A stretch of DNA of 64,000 nucleotides from contig JAXGYV010000007.1 in the NCBI GenBank assembly GCA_040772045.1, positions 41,142-105,141 on the forward strand. The letters run 5' to 3'. Below are positions 51,541 through 59,951 of this stretch, piece by piece (the stretch's first letter is position 1; every line of letters begins with the position of its first letter). The notes beneath the pieces are model-generated. The model had not been told where the DNA came from. It saw only the letters and a list, made by a program, of their open reading frames with translations, and did no database searches. Made by a program: the position numbers and the translations under genes. This DNA is from JAXGYV01 sp040772045. Its GTDB lineage: Bacteria > Actinomycetota > Thermoleophilia > UBA2241.

Positions 51541-52748
51541 CTAGCTCAGCCGAAAAGCAACCCGCCGTTCTGGGAGGCCTCCCAGCGTTCCCGCAGGGCC
51601 TCCCCTTGCTCAAGCCCACCCTCCCACCCTTCGACACCGTCGGACCACGGTGGTCGGCATGCTTCGCCACCGGCACCATGACCAAAGGACCAGCACTAGC
51701 CGAGTACGAGCGCAGGATCGCCGAGCACCTCGGCGTGCGGCACGCGCTCGGCGTCTCCTCCTGCACTTCCGGGCTCATTCTGGCGCTCGACCGCTACCGC
51801 GGCCGGCGAGCGGTCCTGCCGAGCTTCACGTTCATGGCCACCGCGATGGCCGCGTCCTGGGCGGGGCTGGAGCCGGTCTTCTGCGACGTCGATCCCGATA
51901 CGTGGTGCCTCGACCCAGCGCGCGTAGAAGAGACGCTCGACCGCGAAGGCATCGGCAGCGACGACGGGCTCATCCTGCCGGTCCATGTGTTCGGGTCTCC
52001 CGCCAACATGAGCGCCTTAGACGACCTCGCTCGCCGCCGTGGCCTGCCCATCATCTACGACGCGGCGCACGGGTTCGGTGCGCGCGCCGGCGATCGACCC
52101 GTCGGCGGGCAAGGCGACGCGCAGGTGTTCAGCACGTCGCCCACCAAGCTTCTGATTACCGGAGAGGGCGGCGTAGTCGCTACGAACGACGACGACCTCG
52201 CGACGCACGTGCGCGTCGGCAGAGAGTACGGCAACCCTGGCTCGTACGACGCGCCCTTCGTGGGATTGAATGCACGACTGCCGGAAGCGAGCGCCCTGCT
52301 CGGGCTGGCCAGTCTGGAACTCTTGGAGACCGAAGCCCGCCGCCGCAACGAGCTGGCGCTCGTGTACCGCGAGGAACTTGCGGCTGTGCCCGGGATCACG
52401 TTCCAGAGGATACCGACAGAGAACCGTTCCTCCTACAAGGATCTGTCCATCACTGTCGGCCCCGGCTTCGGCTTGAGCCGCGACCAGCTCGTGGACACGC
52501 TCGCCGCCGAAGGGATACCGTCGCGCTGCTACTACGTCCCACCAGCCCACCGCCTCACCGCCTTCGCCGCCGGCCACGCACCGGCGGAGGCGTACCTGCC
52601 GGTGACCGCGCGCTTGGTCGAGCAGATCGTCTCCTTGCCTCTCTACGGAAGCCTCACGGACGAGCAGGTGCGCATAATCGCCGCGAGCGTCCGCGCCGCG
52701 CACGCGCAGGCGCGGGCCCTCGGCCAAGCCCTCCGCACGGGCAACTAG
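51537..52748 (+). CDS. DegT/DnrJ/EryC1 sugar aminotransferase, copy 2
   Basis: A 403-residue PLP aminotransferase-type protein starting ATG 51537 (ATGA overlap with the preceding stop). LGVSSCTSGLILALDRY, SFTFMATAMAASWAGLEPVFCDVD, YDAAHGFGARAG and FSTSPTKLLITGEGGVV with the PLP lysine are typical. In some family members that lysine is replaced by His (dehydratases); it is intact here. It is coupled to the PglC-like gene. Which of the two DegT enzymes serves which sugar is not clear. Confidence 0.88.
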   Translation: MTSSAEKQPAVLGGLPAFPQGLPLLKPTLPPFDTVGPRWSACFATGTMTKGPALAEYERRIAEHLGVRHALGVSSCTSGLILALDRYRGRRAVLPSFTFMATAMAASWAGLEPVFCDVDPDTWCLDPARVEETLDREGIGSDDGLILPVHVFGSPANMSALDDLARRRGLPIIYDAAHGFGARAGDRPVGGQGDAQVFSTSPTKLLITGEGGVVATNDDDLATHVRVGREYGNPGSYDAPFVGLNARLPEASALLGLASLELLETEARRRNELALVYREELAAVPGITFQRIPTENRSSYKDLSITVGPGFGLSRDQLVDTLAAEGIPSRCYYVPPAHRLTAFAAGHAPAEAYLPVTARLVEQIVSLPLYGSLTDEQVRIIAASVRAAHAQARALGQALRTGN

Positions 52749-52778
52749 ACGCCGCGGAGACGATATGATGCGTCCCAT

Positions 52779-53645
52779 ATGAGCACGCGCACCGATTCCG
52801 AGATTAATCTCGGCGCCCTTGGACGCGCCTTGGCGGCTCGCTGGTGGCTCATCCTCATCCTGGTGCTCATCGGCGCCGGCCTCGCCGTGGTCATCGCCCA
52901 CGCGCGCGACGACACGTACACAGCCACAGCCTCCGTGTACCTCGGCCAGGCCACGGACGTCAACGGAAACCCCGTCGCCAGTTTGAACGCCAACCCGCGC
53001 GCGGCGGCGTACGTCGCCCAAACCGAGGAGATCCTCGCCGCGGCAGCTCAGCACGTCGGCGCAGCCATGACCGCGGCCAAGCTCCGCAGAGCCTTGCGCG
53101 TCGAGATCCCCCCACAACCCGCGCGCACGTCCGGAGTGCCCAACAACCTGGTCAGCATCCACATCTCCAGCGGCGACCCCCGCGTGGCCGCCAAAGCGGC
53201 AAACGCCGTAGCACGTCAGCTCGCGGATCGCCTCGCCGCACCCTCCGAGCGGAAGAGTGCCTTGCTCCGCGAGGACATCGCCGCCGGAACCGCGCAGCTC
53301 ACGACGATCGACGCCCGTATGGAGAGCGCCGAAGCGGCGCTCTCCCACATCGCCGCCGGACCGGGCACCGCGGCCGAAAAGGCCGCGCTGAGCGCACCGT
53401 ACTTCATGGTCCTTCAATCCGCGGCGACCCTGCGCGAGACCGTGGCGACCGACCTGCGCGCGGCCAGACGAGAGCTCCTCGTCGTTCGCGCCGTCGAGCG
53501 TCCGTACGTCGCGAGCACCGCCGCGCCGCCCGCGCGGGCGGCCAGTTCGGGGTGGGGGATCGTCGCTGTCACCGGCGCGCTCGCCGGTGCCATCGTCGGC
53601 GTGGTCGCGGCCCTGTGCTGGCGCCGCCGGACAGCGGCCCCGTGA
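52779..53645 (+). CDS. Wzz/chain-length-determinant-like protein
   Basis: A 288-residue polysaccharide co-polymerase-type protein with an N-terminal TM (about residues 20-42, RWWLILILVLIGAGLAVVIA), a periplasmic helical part with TYTATASVYLG at the start of the Wzz domain, coiled-coil-prone helices (about 150-225) and a C-terminal TM (about 258-282) followed by RRR. No tyrosine-kinase (Walker) domain is attached. It would set chain length of the polymer made by the Wzy-like proteins. Its stop overlaps the next GTG. Confidence 0.85.
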   Translation: MSTRTDSEINLGALGRALAARWWLILILVLIGAGLAVVIAHARDDTYTATASVYLGQATDVNGNPVASLNANPRAAAYVAQTEEILAAAAQHVGAAMTAAKLRRALRVEIPPQPARTSGVPNNLVSIHISSGDPRVAAKAANAVARQLADRLAAPSERKSALLREDIAAGTAQLTTIDARMESAEAALSHIAAGPGTAAEKAALSAPYFMVLQSAATLRETVATDLRAARRELLVVRAVERPYVASTAAPPARAASSGWGIVAVTGALAGAIVGVVAALCWRRRTAAP

Positions 53646-54646
53646 ATACGCGGCACGCAGATGGCGCCGTGGTCTGCGTGGCCGGCGCCGGCCTCACGGG
53701 CGCGAGCTGGGCCGGGCTCTTCGCGGCCGCGGGCATGCGCGTACGGCTCTTCGATGTCGTCGCCACTCCATTCGAGCATGCGCGCCGGTACGCCGAAGAA
53801 GCGGCGCGCTTCCTCGTCGCGCACCACCTCGCGGACCAGGAACGGGCGGCGCGCGGCATCGCCGCCTTCACGGCGACTACAGACCCGCACACCGCCTTCG
53901 GCGGGGCAGACGTCGTCCAGGAGTGCGTCCGCGAAGACCTCGCGACCAAACAAGAGGTGTTCGCGCTCGCCGGCCGCCTCACACCACCCGAAGCACTGCT
54001 CGCCACCAGCTCCTCGGGTCTGTCCATCAGCGCCATCCAGGTCGCCAGCCAGCACCCTCAGCGCTGCCTCGCGGCCCATCCCTACAACCCGCCCCACGTG
54101 GTGCCGCTGGTGGAACTGGCCCCGGGAGAACAGACATCCCCGGAGACCATGGAGCGGGCACGAGCCTTCTACCTGGCAGCGGGCAAGGAGCCCGTCGTGC
54201 TGGCGCAAGATGTCCCTGGCTACATCGCCAATCGGCTCTCCGCGGCGCTGTGGCGCGAGGCCATCGACCTGGTTCGTCGCGGCATCGCGAGCGTGGAAGA
54301 CGTAGACCGCGCCGTCAGCCTCGGACCCGGCCTCCGTTGGGCGGCGATGGGGCCGCACCTCATCTACGACCTCGGCGGTGGACCAGGGGGGATCCGCGCC
54401 CACATGGACCATCTCGCGGCGGTCAAGGAGGGCATGCTGCGAGACCTCGCCACCTGGGTGGAGTTCCCCGACGATGTAGCCCAGGTGCTGGAGTCAGGCC
54501 TCCAGGCAGAAAAGGGCGCCGCCGACTTCGACAGCCTCTGCCGCTGGCGCGATAACCTCCTCGCGTCCTACGTCCGCGCGCGCAAGGAGCTCGGAGAGCC
54601 ATCCGCACCGAGCGCCGACGCCGCGGAGTCGCAACCGTCCAGCTGA
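53642..54646 (+). CDS. 3-hydroxyacyl-CoA dehydrogenase family protein (gulonate dehydrogenase-like)
   Basis: A 334-residue NAD-dependent dehydrogenase. VAGAGLTGASWAGLFAAAGMRVRLFD is the Rossmann GxGxxG; VQECVREDLATKQEVFA and SSSGLSISAIQ follow; HPYNPPHVVPLVELAPGEQT is the segment seen in L-gulonate 3-dehydrogenase, carnitine dehydrogenase and 3-hydroxybutyryl-CoA dehydrogenase. The GTG at 53642 overlaps the Wzz stop; the open frame upstream runs inside that gene. In this setting a sugar-acid oxidation is possible, but the substrate is open. Confidence 0.84.
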   Translation: MNTRHADGAVVCVAGAGLTGASWAGLFAAAGMRVRLFDVVATPFEHARRYAEEAARFLVAHHLADQERAARGIAAFTATTDPHTAFGGADVVQECVREDLATKQEVFALAGRLTPPEALLATSSSGLSISAIQVASQHPQRCLAAHPYNPPHVVPLVELAPGEQTSPETMERARAFYLAAGKEPVVLAQDVPGYIANRLSAALWREAIDLVRRGIASVEDVDRAVSLGPGLRWAAMGPHLIYDLGGGPGGIRAHMDHLAAVKEGMLRDLATWVEFPDDVAQVLESGLQAEKGAADFDSLCRWRDNLLASYVRARKELGEPSAPSADAAESQPSS

Positions 54647-54651
54647 CGGAG

Positions 54652-55470
54652 CTACTCCGCTCCGTATACCTCGGGCCGGCGATGCTGCAGCGAGGGGATA
54701 TCGCGCCGTACGGCGGCCACCAGATCGAAGTCTAGGTCGGCTCCGCACACCCCGACCCCTTCCGCGAGCCGCGCCACCACGCGACCCCATGGATCCACGA
54801 TCATGCTGTGCCCGTAGCACTCACGATCCCGGCAGTGGAAGCCGACCTGATTGGACGCCACCACGAAGCAGCCATTCTCTATGGCCCGCGCCCTCACCAA
54901 CACCTCCCAGTGAGCGGCTCCAGTGGCGGCGGTAAAGGCCGAGGGCACGAGCTGCAGGACCGCGCCACGCAGAGTGAGCGCGCGATACAGCTCCGGAAAG
55001 CGCAGGTCATAGCAGATGGACAGGCCGGCGGTGACACCCTCGATCTCCGCGGTAACAACCTGGCCGCCGGCGAGCAGGCTGTCGGACTCGCGGTACACGG
55101 TCCGCCCAGCGGTCACATCGAAGAGGTGGATCTTGCGGTACACCGCTAGAGACTGGCCGTTCGGCGCGAAGAGCACACTCGTGTTGTACGAGCGATCCGC
55201 GACACCGGTTCCTTCGTAGATGGATCCAGCCAGGAGGAATATCCCTAGGTCCGCGGCGAGTTCGCTCGCCAGCGTGCTGCTCGGCCCATCGAGGAGCTCG
55301 GCATGCGCGGCGATGCCACGAGCGGAGCCCTTGTAGTTCCACGTCTCCGGAAGTACTACGAGACGGGCGCCGGCGGCGGCCGCACGCCTCACGAGACGCG
55401 TCGCCATCGCCCAGTTGGCGGCGACGTCGTCTTGGCTATTGAGCTGAACACAGGCCACTCGCATGCTCAT
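54652..55470 (-). CDS. Carbon-nitrogen hydrolase (Nit-like amidase)
   Basis: A 272-residue nitrilase-superfamily enzyme. The Glu-Lys-Cys triad is visible as VVLPETWN (Glu), VYRKIHLFD (Lys) and LSICYDLRFPELYR (Cys), with a fourth Glu nearby. The pattern NxxYxxSAxxxAA-like starts MSMRVACVQLNSQDDVAANW. It resembles Nit1/Nit2 (omega-amidase or deaminated-glutathione amidase). It lies 6 nt after the agmatinase-family gene on the same strand, so N-carbamoylputrescine amidase-type activity is a possibility. Confidence 0.88.
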   Translation of the reverse strand: MSMRVACVQLNSQDDVAANWAMATRLVRRAAAAGARLVVLPETWNYKGSARGIAAHAELLDGPSSTLASELAADLGIFLLAGSIYEGTGVADRSYNTSVLFAPNGQSLAVYRKIHLFDVTAGRTVYRESDSLLAGGQVVTAEIEGVTAGLSICYDLRFPELYRALTLRGAVLQLVPSAFTAATGAAHWEVLVRARAIENGCFVVASNQVGFHCRDRECYGHSMIVDPWGRVVARLAEGVGVCGADLDFDLVAAVRRDIPSLQHRRPEVYGAE

Positions 55471-55476
55471 CCCCGA

Positions 55477-56430
55477 TCAGTTCGCCGCGCGGCTGCAGGC
55501 CACCAGCGTGAGGATCTCGTAGGCCACCGTGGCCGCGAGCGTGGTGGTGAGATGGGCGCAGTCCAGGTCGGGGGCTACCTCGACCACATCCGCGCCCGCC
55601 AGATCCAGCCCCCGGCAGGCGCGCAGCAGGGCGAGGGTCTGGGCCGAGGTGGGACCGCCAACCTCGGGCACGCCCGTGCCCGGGGCGAACGCTGGATCCA
55701 CGAAGTCGATGTCGAAGGTCAGGAAGGCCTTGCCCGCGGCACGGTCGACGGCCGCCGCGATCATGCCGGTGCCGAGCTGAACGAGCTCGTCCCAAGGGAC
55801 CAGCGTGAACCCCATGTCGCGAGGCTCCTCGAGGTCTCGCGGCCCGTACAGACCACCACGCATCCCCAGCTGAGTCGACCGCTCGGGGTCGACGAGGCCC
55901 TCTTCCACCGCCCGCCGGATCACGGTCCCGTGCGTGTACTTCTGGCCGAAGTACTCATCCCACGTGTCCGCGTGGGCATCGAACTGGACGAGGGCGAGGG
56001 GGCCATAGCGCGCGGCGGCGGCACGCAGCTCCGCGAGCAGCACGCTGTGGTCGCCCCCCAGACCGAGAGGAACAGCGCCGAGGTCATCGGCGTCATGGAT
56101 CTCGCGCAGCGTCTGTTCCATGAGCGCCAGCGACGTCTCCGTAGACCCGGGTGCCACCACTGAGTCACCGTAGTCGACAGCGGACACGTGCTCCCATACC
56201 TGGAGGCGCTGGGCTGGATTGTAGTCGGGACGGAGCGCCAGCGAACCTTCACGGATACCCTTGGGGCCAAAGCGAGCGCCAGTACGGAAGCTCACGGCCG
56301 TGTCGAAGGGCAGTCCCACCACGGCGACATCCACTCCGGAGAGGTCCGTGACCTGCGGAAGCCGCAGGAACGTGCTGGTACCCGCGAAGCGGGGCATGAC
56401 CAGCGGATCGGCAGGGTGGTATCCCTTCAT
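55477..56430 (-). CDS. Agmatinase / arginase-family ureohydrolase
   Basis: A 317-residue Mn-dependent ureohydrolase. Metal ligands are in GGDHSVLLAEL (His), DAHADTWDEYF (DAHxD) and FDIDFVDPAFAPGTGVPE (DxD). The RTGARFGPKGIREGSL part is typical of agmatinases. The ATG at 56430 is chosen for AAAGGAG 9 nt upstream. Agmatine to putrescine plus urea is the most likely reaction; guanidinobutyrase or other ureohydrolase is possible. It is the first gene of a two-gene minus operon with the Nit-like amidase. Confidence 0.88.
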   Translation of the reverse strand: MKGYHPADPLVMPRFAGTSTFLRLPQVTDLSGVDVAVVGLPFDTAVSFRTGARFGPKGIREGSLALRPDYNPAQRLQVWEHVSAVDYGDSVVAPGSTETSLALMEQTLREIHDADDLGAVPLGLGGDHSVLLAELRAAAARYGPLALVQFDAHADTWDEYFGQKYTHGTVIRRAVEEGLVDPERSTQLGMRGGLYGPRDLEEPRDMGFTLVPWDELVQLGTGMIAAAVDRAAGKAFLTFDIDFVDPAFAPGTGVPEVGGPTSAQTLALLRACRGLDLAGADVVEVAPDLDCAHLTTTLAATVAYEILTLVACSRAAN

Positions 56431-56693
56431 CGAGTGCTCCTTTGCCGTGTGGTCAAAGTATGGCACGAGCTCGCCCGCTTGACACAGCGACCACAGTGCG
56501 AGAGATTGCGCCTCATGGATCGCTCAGGCCGTCACCTCTGGTCCGGACGCCGCTGGCGCGCCCCGCGCGCCTGATCCTCAACACCCGTGCGGGAACAACC
56601 CGCGTTCCTCCCACCGCCATCGCGCGTCTCGTCGCAGCAGTTCTGCACACCACGCGTCATTCGGCGTCATTTCGACCGTAGCAGGAGGTCTTC

Positions 56694-58049
56694 GTGAACA
56701 AGAAGTATCTATTGGACGAGGGGAAGATTCCCGAACAGTGGTACAACATCGCGGCGGACTTCCCGGAGCCGCCCGCCCCACCGCTCCATCCCGGCACGCT
56801 GCAACCGGCGGGCCCCGACGACCTCGCTCCGCTCTTTCCCATGGGCCTCATCATGCAGGAGGCGGCTACCGAGCGCTTCATCCCCATCCCAGACGAGGTG
56901 CGCGCCATCTATCGCATCTGGAGGCCCACGCCGCTCATCCGGGCCACGGGACTCGAGAAAGCTCTCGGCACCTCCTCCAAGATCTTCTACAAGCACGAGG
57001 GCGTTAGCCCCGCGGGCTCGCACAAGTCCAATACCGCGGTAGCGCAGGCCTACTACAACAAGCAAGAGGGCTGCCTCCGGCTAACCACGGAGACAGGCGC
57101 GGGACAGTGGGGATCGGCGCTCTCGATGGCCTGCCGAATGTTCGGCTTGAGCCTGCAGGTGTACATGGTCAAAGTGAGTTACCACCAGAAGCCGTACCGG
57201 CGCAGCATGATGCAGCTCTGGGGCGCCGAGGTGTTCGCCAGCCCATCGGACCGTACGCAGGCTGGCCGCGCGGTGCTGGCGGCCGATCCTGATTCGAACG
57301 GCAGCCTTGGCATCGCCATCTCGGAGGCCGTCGAGGCAGCCGCTGGGCGCGACGACACGCACTACTCTCTGGGGAGCGTGTTGAACCACGTCCTGTTGCA
57401 CCAGACCATCATCGGCGAAGAGGCCATCGAGCAGTGTGAGATGGCCTCGGCTTACCCCGACGTGGTTATCGGCTGCGTCGGCGGCGGCTCAAGTTTCGGC
57501 GGCATCGCCTTCCCCTTCCTGCGCCGGAAGATCGAGGGTCTGCACGACACGCGTTTCCTGGCGGTGGAACCTACCGCCTGCCCCTCGCTCACTAAGGGCA
57601 CCTTCGCCTACGACTTCGGCGACGAGGCGAAGATGACGCCGCTCCTGAAGATGCATACGCTGGGCCACGACTTCATGCCGGCAGGCATCCACGCCGGCGG
57701 CCTGCGCTACCATGGTATGAGTCCGCTCATCAGCCACGCCTACCACCTCGGCCTCATCGAGGCGGTGGCCGTTCCTCAGATCACCTGTTTTGAGGCGGCG
57801 AAGCAGTTCGCGGCGACCGAGGGCATCGTCCCCGCGCCAGAGTCTTCACACGCCATCCGCGTGGCGATCGACGAGGCCAAGCGCGCCGACGAGGAGGGTG
57901 TCCAGCGGAACATCCTCTTCAACCTCACTGGCCACGGCCTCCTCGACCTGGCGTCCTACGACGCCTTCCTGGCCGGCCAGCTTCAAGACTACGAGCATCC
58001 GGAGGTGGCCATCGCCGAATCCGTGGCCAAGCTTCCCCAGGTAAGCTGA
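56694..58049 (+). CDS. Tryptophan synthase beta chain, TrpB2 type
   Basis: A 451-residue PLP enzyme. KHEGVSPAGSHKSNTAVAQAYY carries the PLP lysine; TETGAGQWGSALSMACRMFGL and GCVGGGSSFGGIAFPF bind cofactor and substrate. N-terminal MNKKYLLDEGKIPEQWYNI is the TrpB2 opening; ordinary TrpB is about 400 residues. TrpB2 acts alone or with other partners and does not need TrpA; none is here. The GTG start has AGGAGG 5-6 nt upstream. The gene is monocistronic, with a strong terminator after it. Confidence 0.92.
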   Translation: MNKKYLLDEGKIPEQWYNIAADFPEPPAPPLHPGTLQPAGPDDLAPLFPMGLIMQEAATERFIPIPDEVRAIYRIWRPTPLIRATGLEKALGTSSKIFYKHEGVSPAGSHKSNTAVAQAYYNKQEGCLRLTTETGAGQWGSALSMACRMFGLSLQVYMVKVSYHQKPYRRSMMQLWGAEVFASPSDRTQAGRAVLAADPDSNGSLGIAISEAVEAAAGRDDTHYSLGSVLNHVLLHQTIIGEEAIEQCEMASAYPDVVIGCVGGGSSFGGIAFPFLRRKIEGLHDTRFLAVEPTACPSLTKGTFAYDFGDEAKMTPLLKMHTLGHDFMPAGIHAGGLRYHGMSPLISHAYHLGLIEAVAVPQITCFEAAKQFAATEGIVPAPESSHAIRVAIDEAKRADEEGVQRNILFNLTGHGLLDLASYDAFLAGQLQDYEHPEVAIAESVAKLPQVS

Positions 58050-58073
58050 CGCGGACGTCCCGCGGATAAAGCC

Positions 58074-58125
58074 TTCGTCGTGGGGCGGAACCACTCGCAT
58101 CGGGGTGGTTCTGCCCCACGACGAA
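58074..58125 (+). terminator. Hairpin terminator after trpB2
   Basis: TTCGTCGTGGGGC pairs with GCCCCACGACGAA and GGAACCAC-like with GTGGTTC inside, around a loop of about 8 nt. A long GC-rich stem 25 bases after the stop codon fits an intrinsic or Rho-assisted terminator, although there is no U-tract. Confidence 0.65.
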
Positions 58126-58217
58126 CAGCCGGTCTGGTAGCATCACCCCCACGTCAATTGTCCACCATTACTTAGGGGAAGTAGCTGCCCGATCTCTCGT
58201 ACTACCGCCGGGCGTGG

Positions 58218-59951
58218 TTGATCACCGCGATCATCGCCGTGCTCACGCTCGTCGCGCTGCGCCCCACATACGTACCTCCCCTGTCCCAGGAGCCGACGTC
58301 ATTCGACGGGCAACGAGCCCACGAGGACCTGCGCACCCTGACCGCCGACTTCCCTCGCAGGATCGCCGGCTCCGACACCGACAACCAGGCGATGCTCTGG
58401 ATCGGCAACCGTCTCGAGGAGATCGGCCTACGACCTCACTTCGAGCCCTTTGTCGCTCGCATCGAAGACCGCGAGCGGCCGCTGCAGAACATCTGGGCGG
58501 AGTCGAAAGGGTCGAGAGCAGAGGTCATTCTGCTCATCGCCAACCGCGACTCGCCACCGTTCTCCACACAAGGGGCAGATAACAACGCCTCGGGCGTAGC
58601 TGCGCTTCTCGAACTCGCCCGCGTCTTCACCCTCCAGAGTCACACCTATCGCTTCATCTTCCTCTGGAGCGACGGCGACACTTACGGAGCGCTAGGAACG
58701 CAGGATTTCCTCAGGAAACACCCGGAGATCACCGTGCGGGCAGCTCTCGCGTTACAACAGGTCGGACTGGCCGGAGCGCGTTCCATCGAGCTGGAGGGTT
58801 GGAGTGCCAGCGACAGCACCGCCCCTCCGTGGCTCTGGGAACTGGCCAGCAATGCCGGCTCAGCCGAGGGGGGCATCAAGACACCGCTGCCGACGCTCAC
58901 TTCGCAGGTCCTCCACCTCGCCATGCCTGTGGGAGGTGGCAGTCAGGCTCCCCTGGTCGCCGCGGGCATACCCGCGTTGACGCTCCGCGCCAGCGGAACA
59001 CGGCGGCCATCTCCCGACCTGGACACGGTGTCCACGACGTCGGCGCGCACGCTGACCAGGCTTGGGCGCACAACGGAACGGCTCGTGATGTCCATCGACG
59101 CGGTGGAGACAAACGTGTCGGGGAGCGGCCGCGCGGTGTTCTTCTCTCGCGGCCGCGCCCTCCCAGGAATCGCCGTCACGCTGGTCCTCCTCGTACTGCT
59201 GGCCCCGCTCGCCACCGTCGTCTGGCGCCTCGCTGTGGCCAAGCCCCACAGCCGGCGCCTGGGCCCGGCGCTCTTCCTCTACCTGCTGCGCATTGGCCCC
59301 TGGTTCCTGATGCTCCTCCTGCTGTACTTCGCCAATCTCACCACGATGCTGCCGCGAAGCGCCGGCGCGGCCTTCTCCCCTGATAGCCGTGTCGCCCACA
59401 GCCCGCAGTACCTCCGGGCCTTTCTTCTGGCCGCCCTCCTCGCCCTTCTCGTCCTCTACGCGCACGCGATCGAGCAGCGTTTCCTGCGTCGCACTCCAGT
59501 GCCGCCCGAACATACCGTCACGGTAGTCCACTACGCCCTGCTGGCACTCGCCGTGCTCGCCCTCCTGGTCAACCCGTTCACCGTCGTGCTGCTGCTTCCG
59601 GCGGCCATCTGCTGGCCACTTGCCAAGCCGGGGCCCTGGCCAGTCTCCCGTCTCCCCGCCTGGCTGGGCCTGATCGGCCTCGGGGTTGCGCTGATCTACT
59701 TCGGGGCACGCCTCCACCTTGGGTGGCATGTGTGGTGGTACTTCCTGTTGCTGATCGAGAACCGGACGGTTCCCGTCGGCGCCGCGCTCGCCGGCATCTG
59801 CTTTGTGGCAGCAGCCATCCATCTCGGACACCATCTGTGCCGGCCCTCGCAGAAGAGACCACGCGAACTTACATCTCGACGTTCACCCGCAGCGCAAGCG
59901 GAACCGCCGGCCAGGAACGCGGCGGGTCCTCAGCCGCCACTCTCTCAGTAA
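58218..59951 (+). CDS. Membrane M28-like peptidase family protein, probably inactive
   Basis: A protein of about 577-588 residues: N-terminal TM, an M28 aminopeptidase-like domain (about 35-290), then about six hydrophobic segments. By eye the zinc motifs are altered: the usual AHYDS reads ANRDS, GADDNASG reads GADNNASG, and the EE pair reads SDGD before TYGALGT. So at least the first His, the bridging Asp and the catalytic Glu seem replaced; it may be a pseudo-peptidase. The TTG at 58218 has no RBS; an in-frame CTG at 58185 has GGGGAAG upstream and adds PDLSYYRRAWL. It overlaps the convergent YtxH gene by a few bases. Confidence 0.8.
   Translation: MITAIIAVLTLVALRPTYVPPLSQEPTSFDGQRAHEDLRTLTADFPRRIAGSDTDNQAMLWIGNRLEEIGLRPHFEPFVARIEDRERPLQNIWAESKGSRAEVILLIANRDSPPFSTQGADNNASGVAALLELARVFTLQSHTYRFIFLWSDGDTYGALGTQDFLRKHPEITVRAALALQQVGLAGARSIELEGWSASDSTAPPWLWELASNAGSAEGGIKTPLPTLTSQVLHLAMPVGGGSQAPLVAAGIPALTLRASGTRRPSPDLDTVSTTSARTLTRLGRTTERLVMSIDAVETNVSGSGRAVFFSRGRALPGIAVTLVLLVLLAPLATVVWRLAVAKPHSRRLGPALFLYLLRIGPWFLMLLLLYFANLTTMLPRSAGAAFSPDSRVAHSPQYLRAFLLAALLALLVLYAHAIEQRFLRRTPVPPEHTVTVVHYALLALAVLALLVNPFTVVLLLPAAICWPLAKPGPWPVSRLPAWLGLIGLGVALIYFGARLHLGWHVWWYFLLLIENRTVPVGAALAGICFVAAAIHLGHHLCRPSQKRPRELTSRRSPAAQAEPPARNAAGPQPPLSQ

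Noticed and set aside
56479..56484. TTGACA box in the agmatinase/trpB2 intergenic region
   Set aside because: No convincing -10 element at the right spacing (GAGATT at 17 nt). The 262-nt gap otherwise shows nothing clear.
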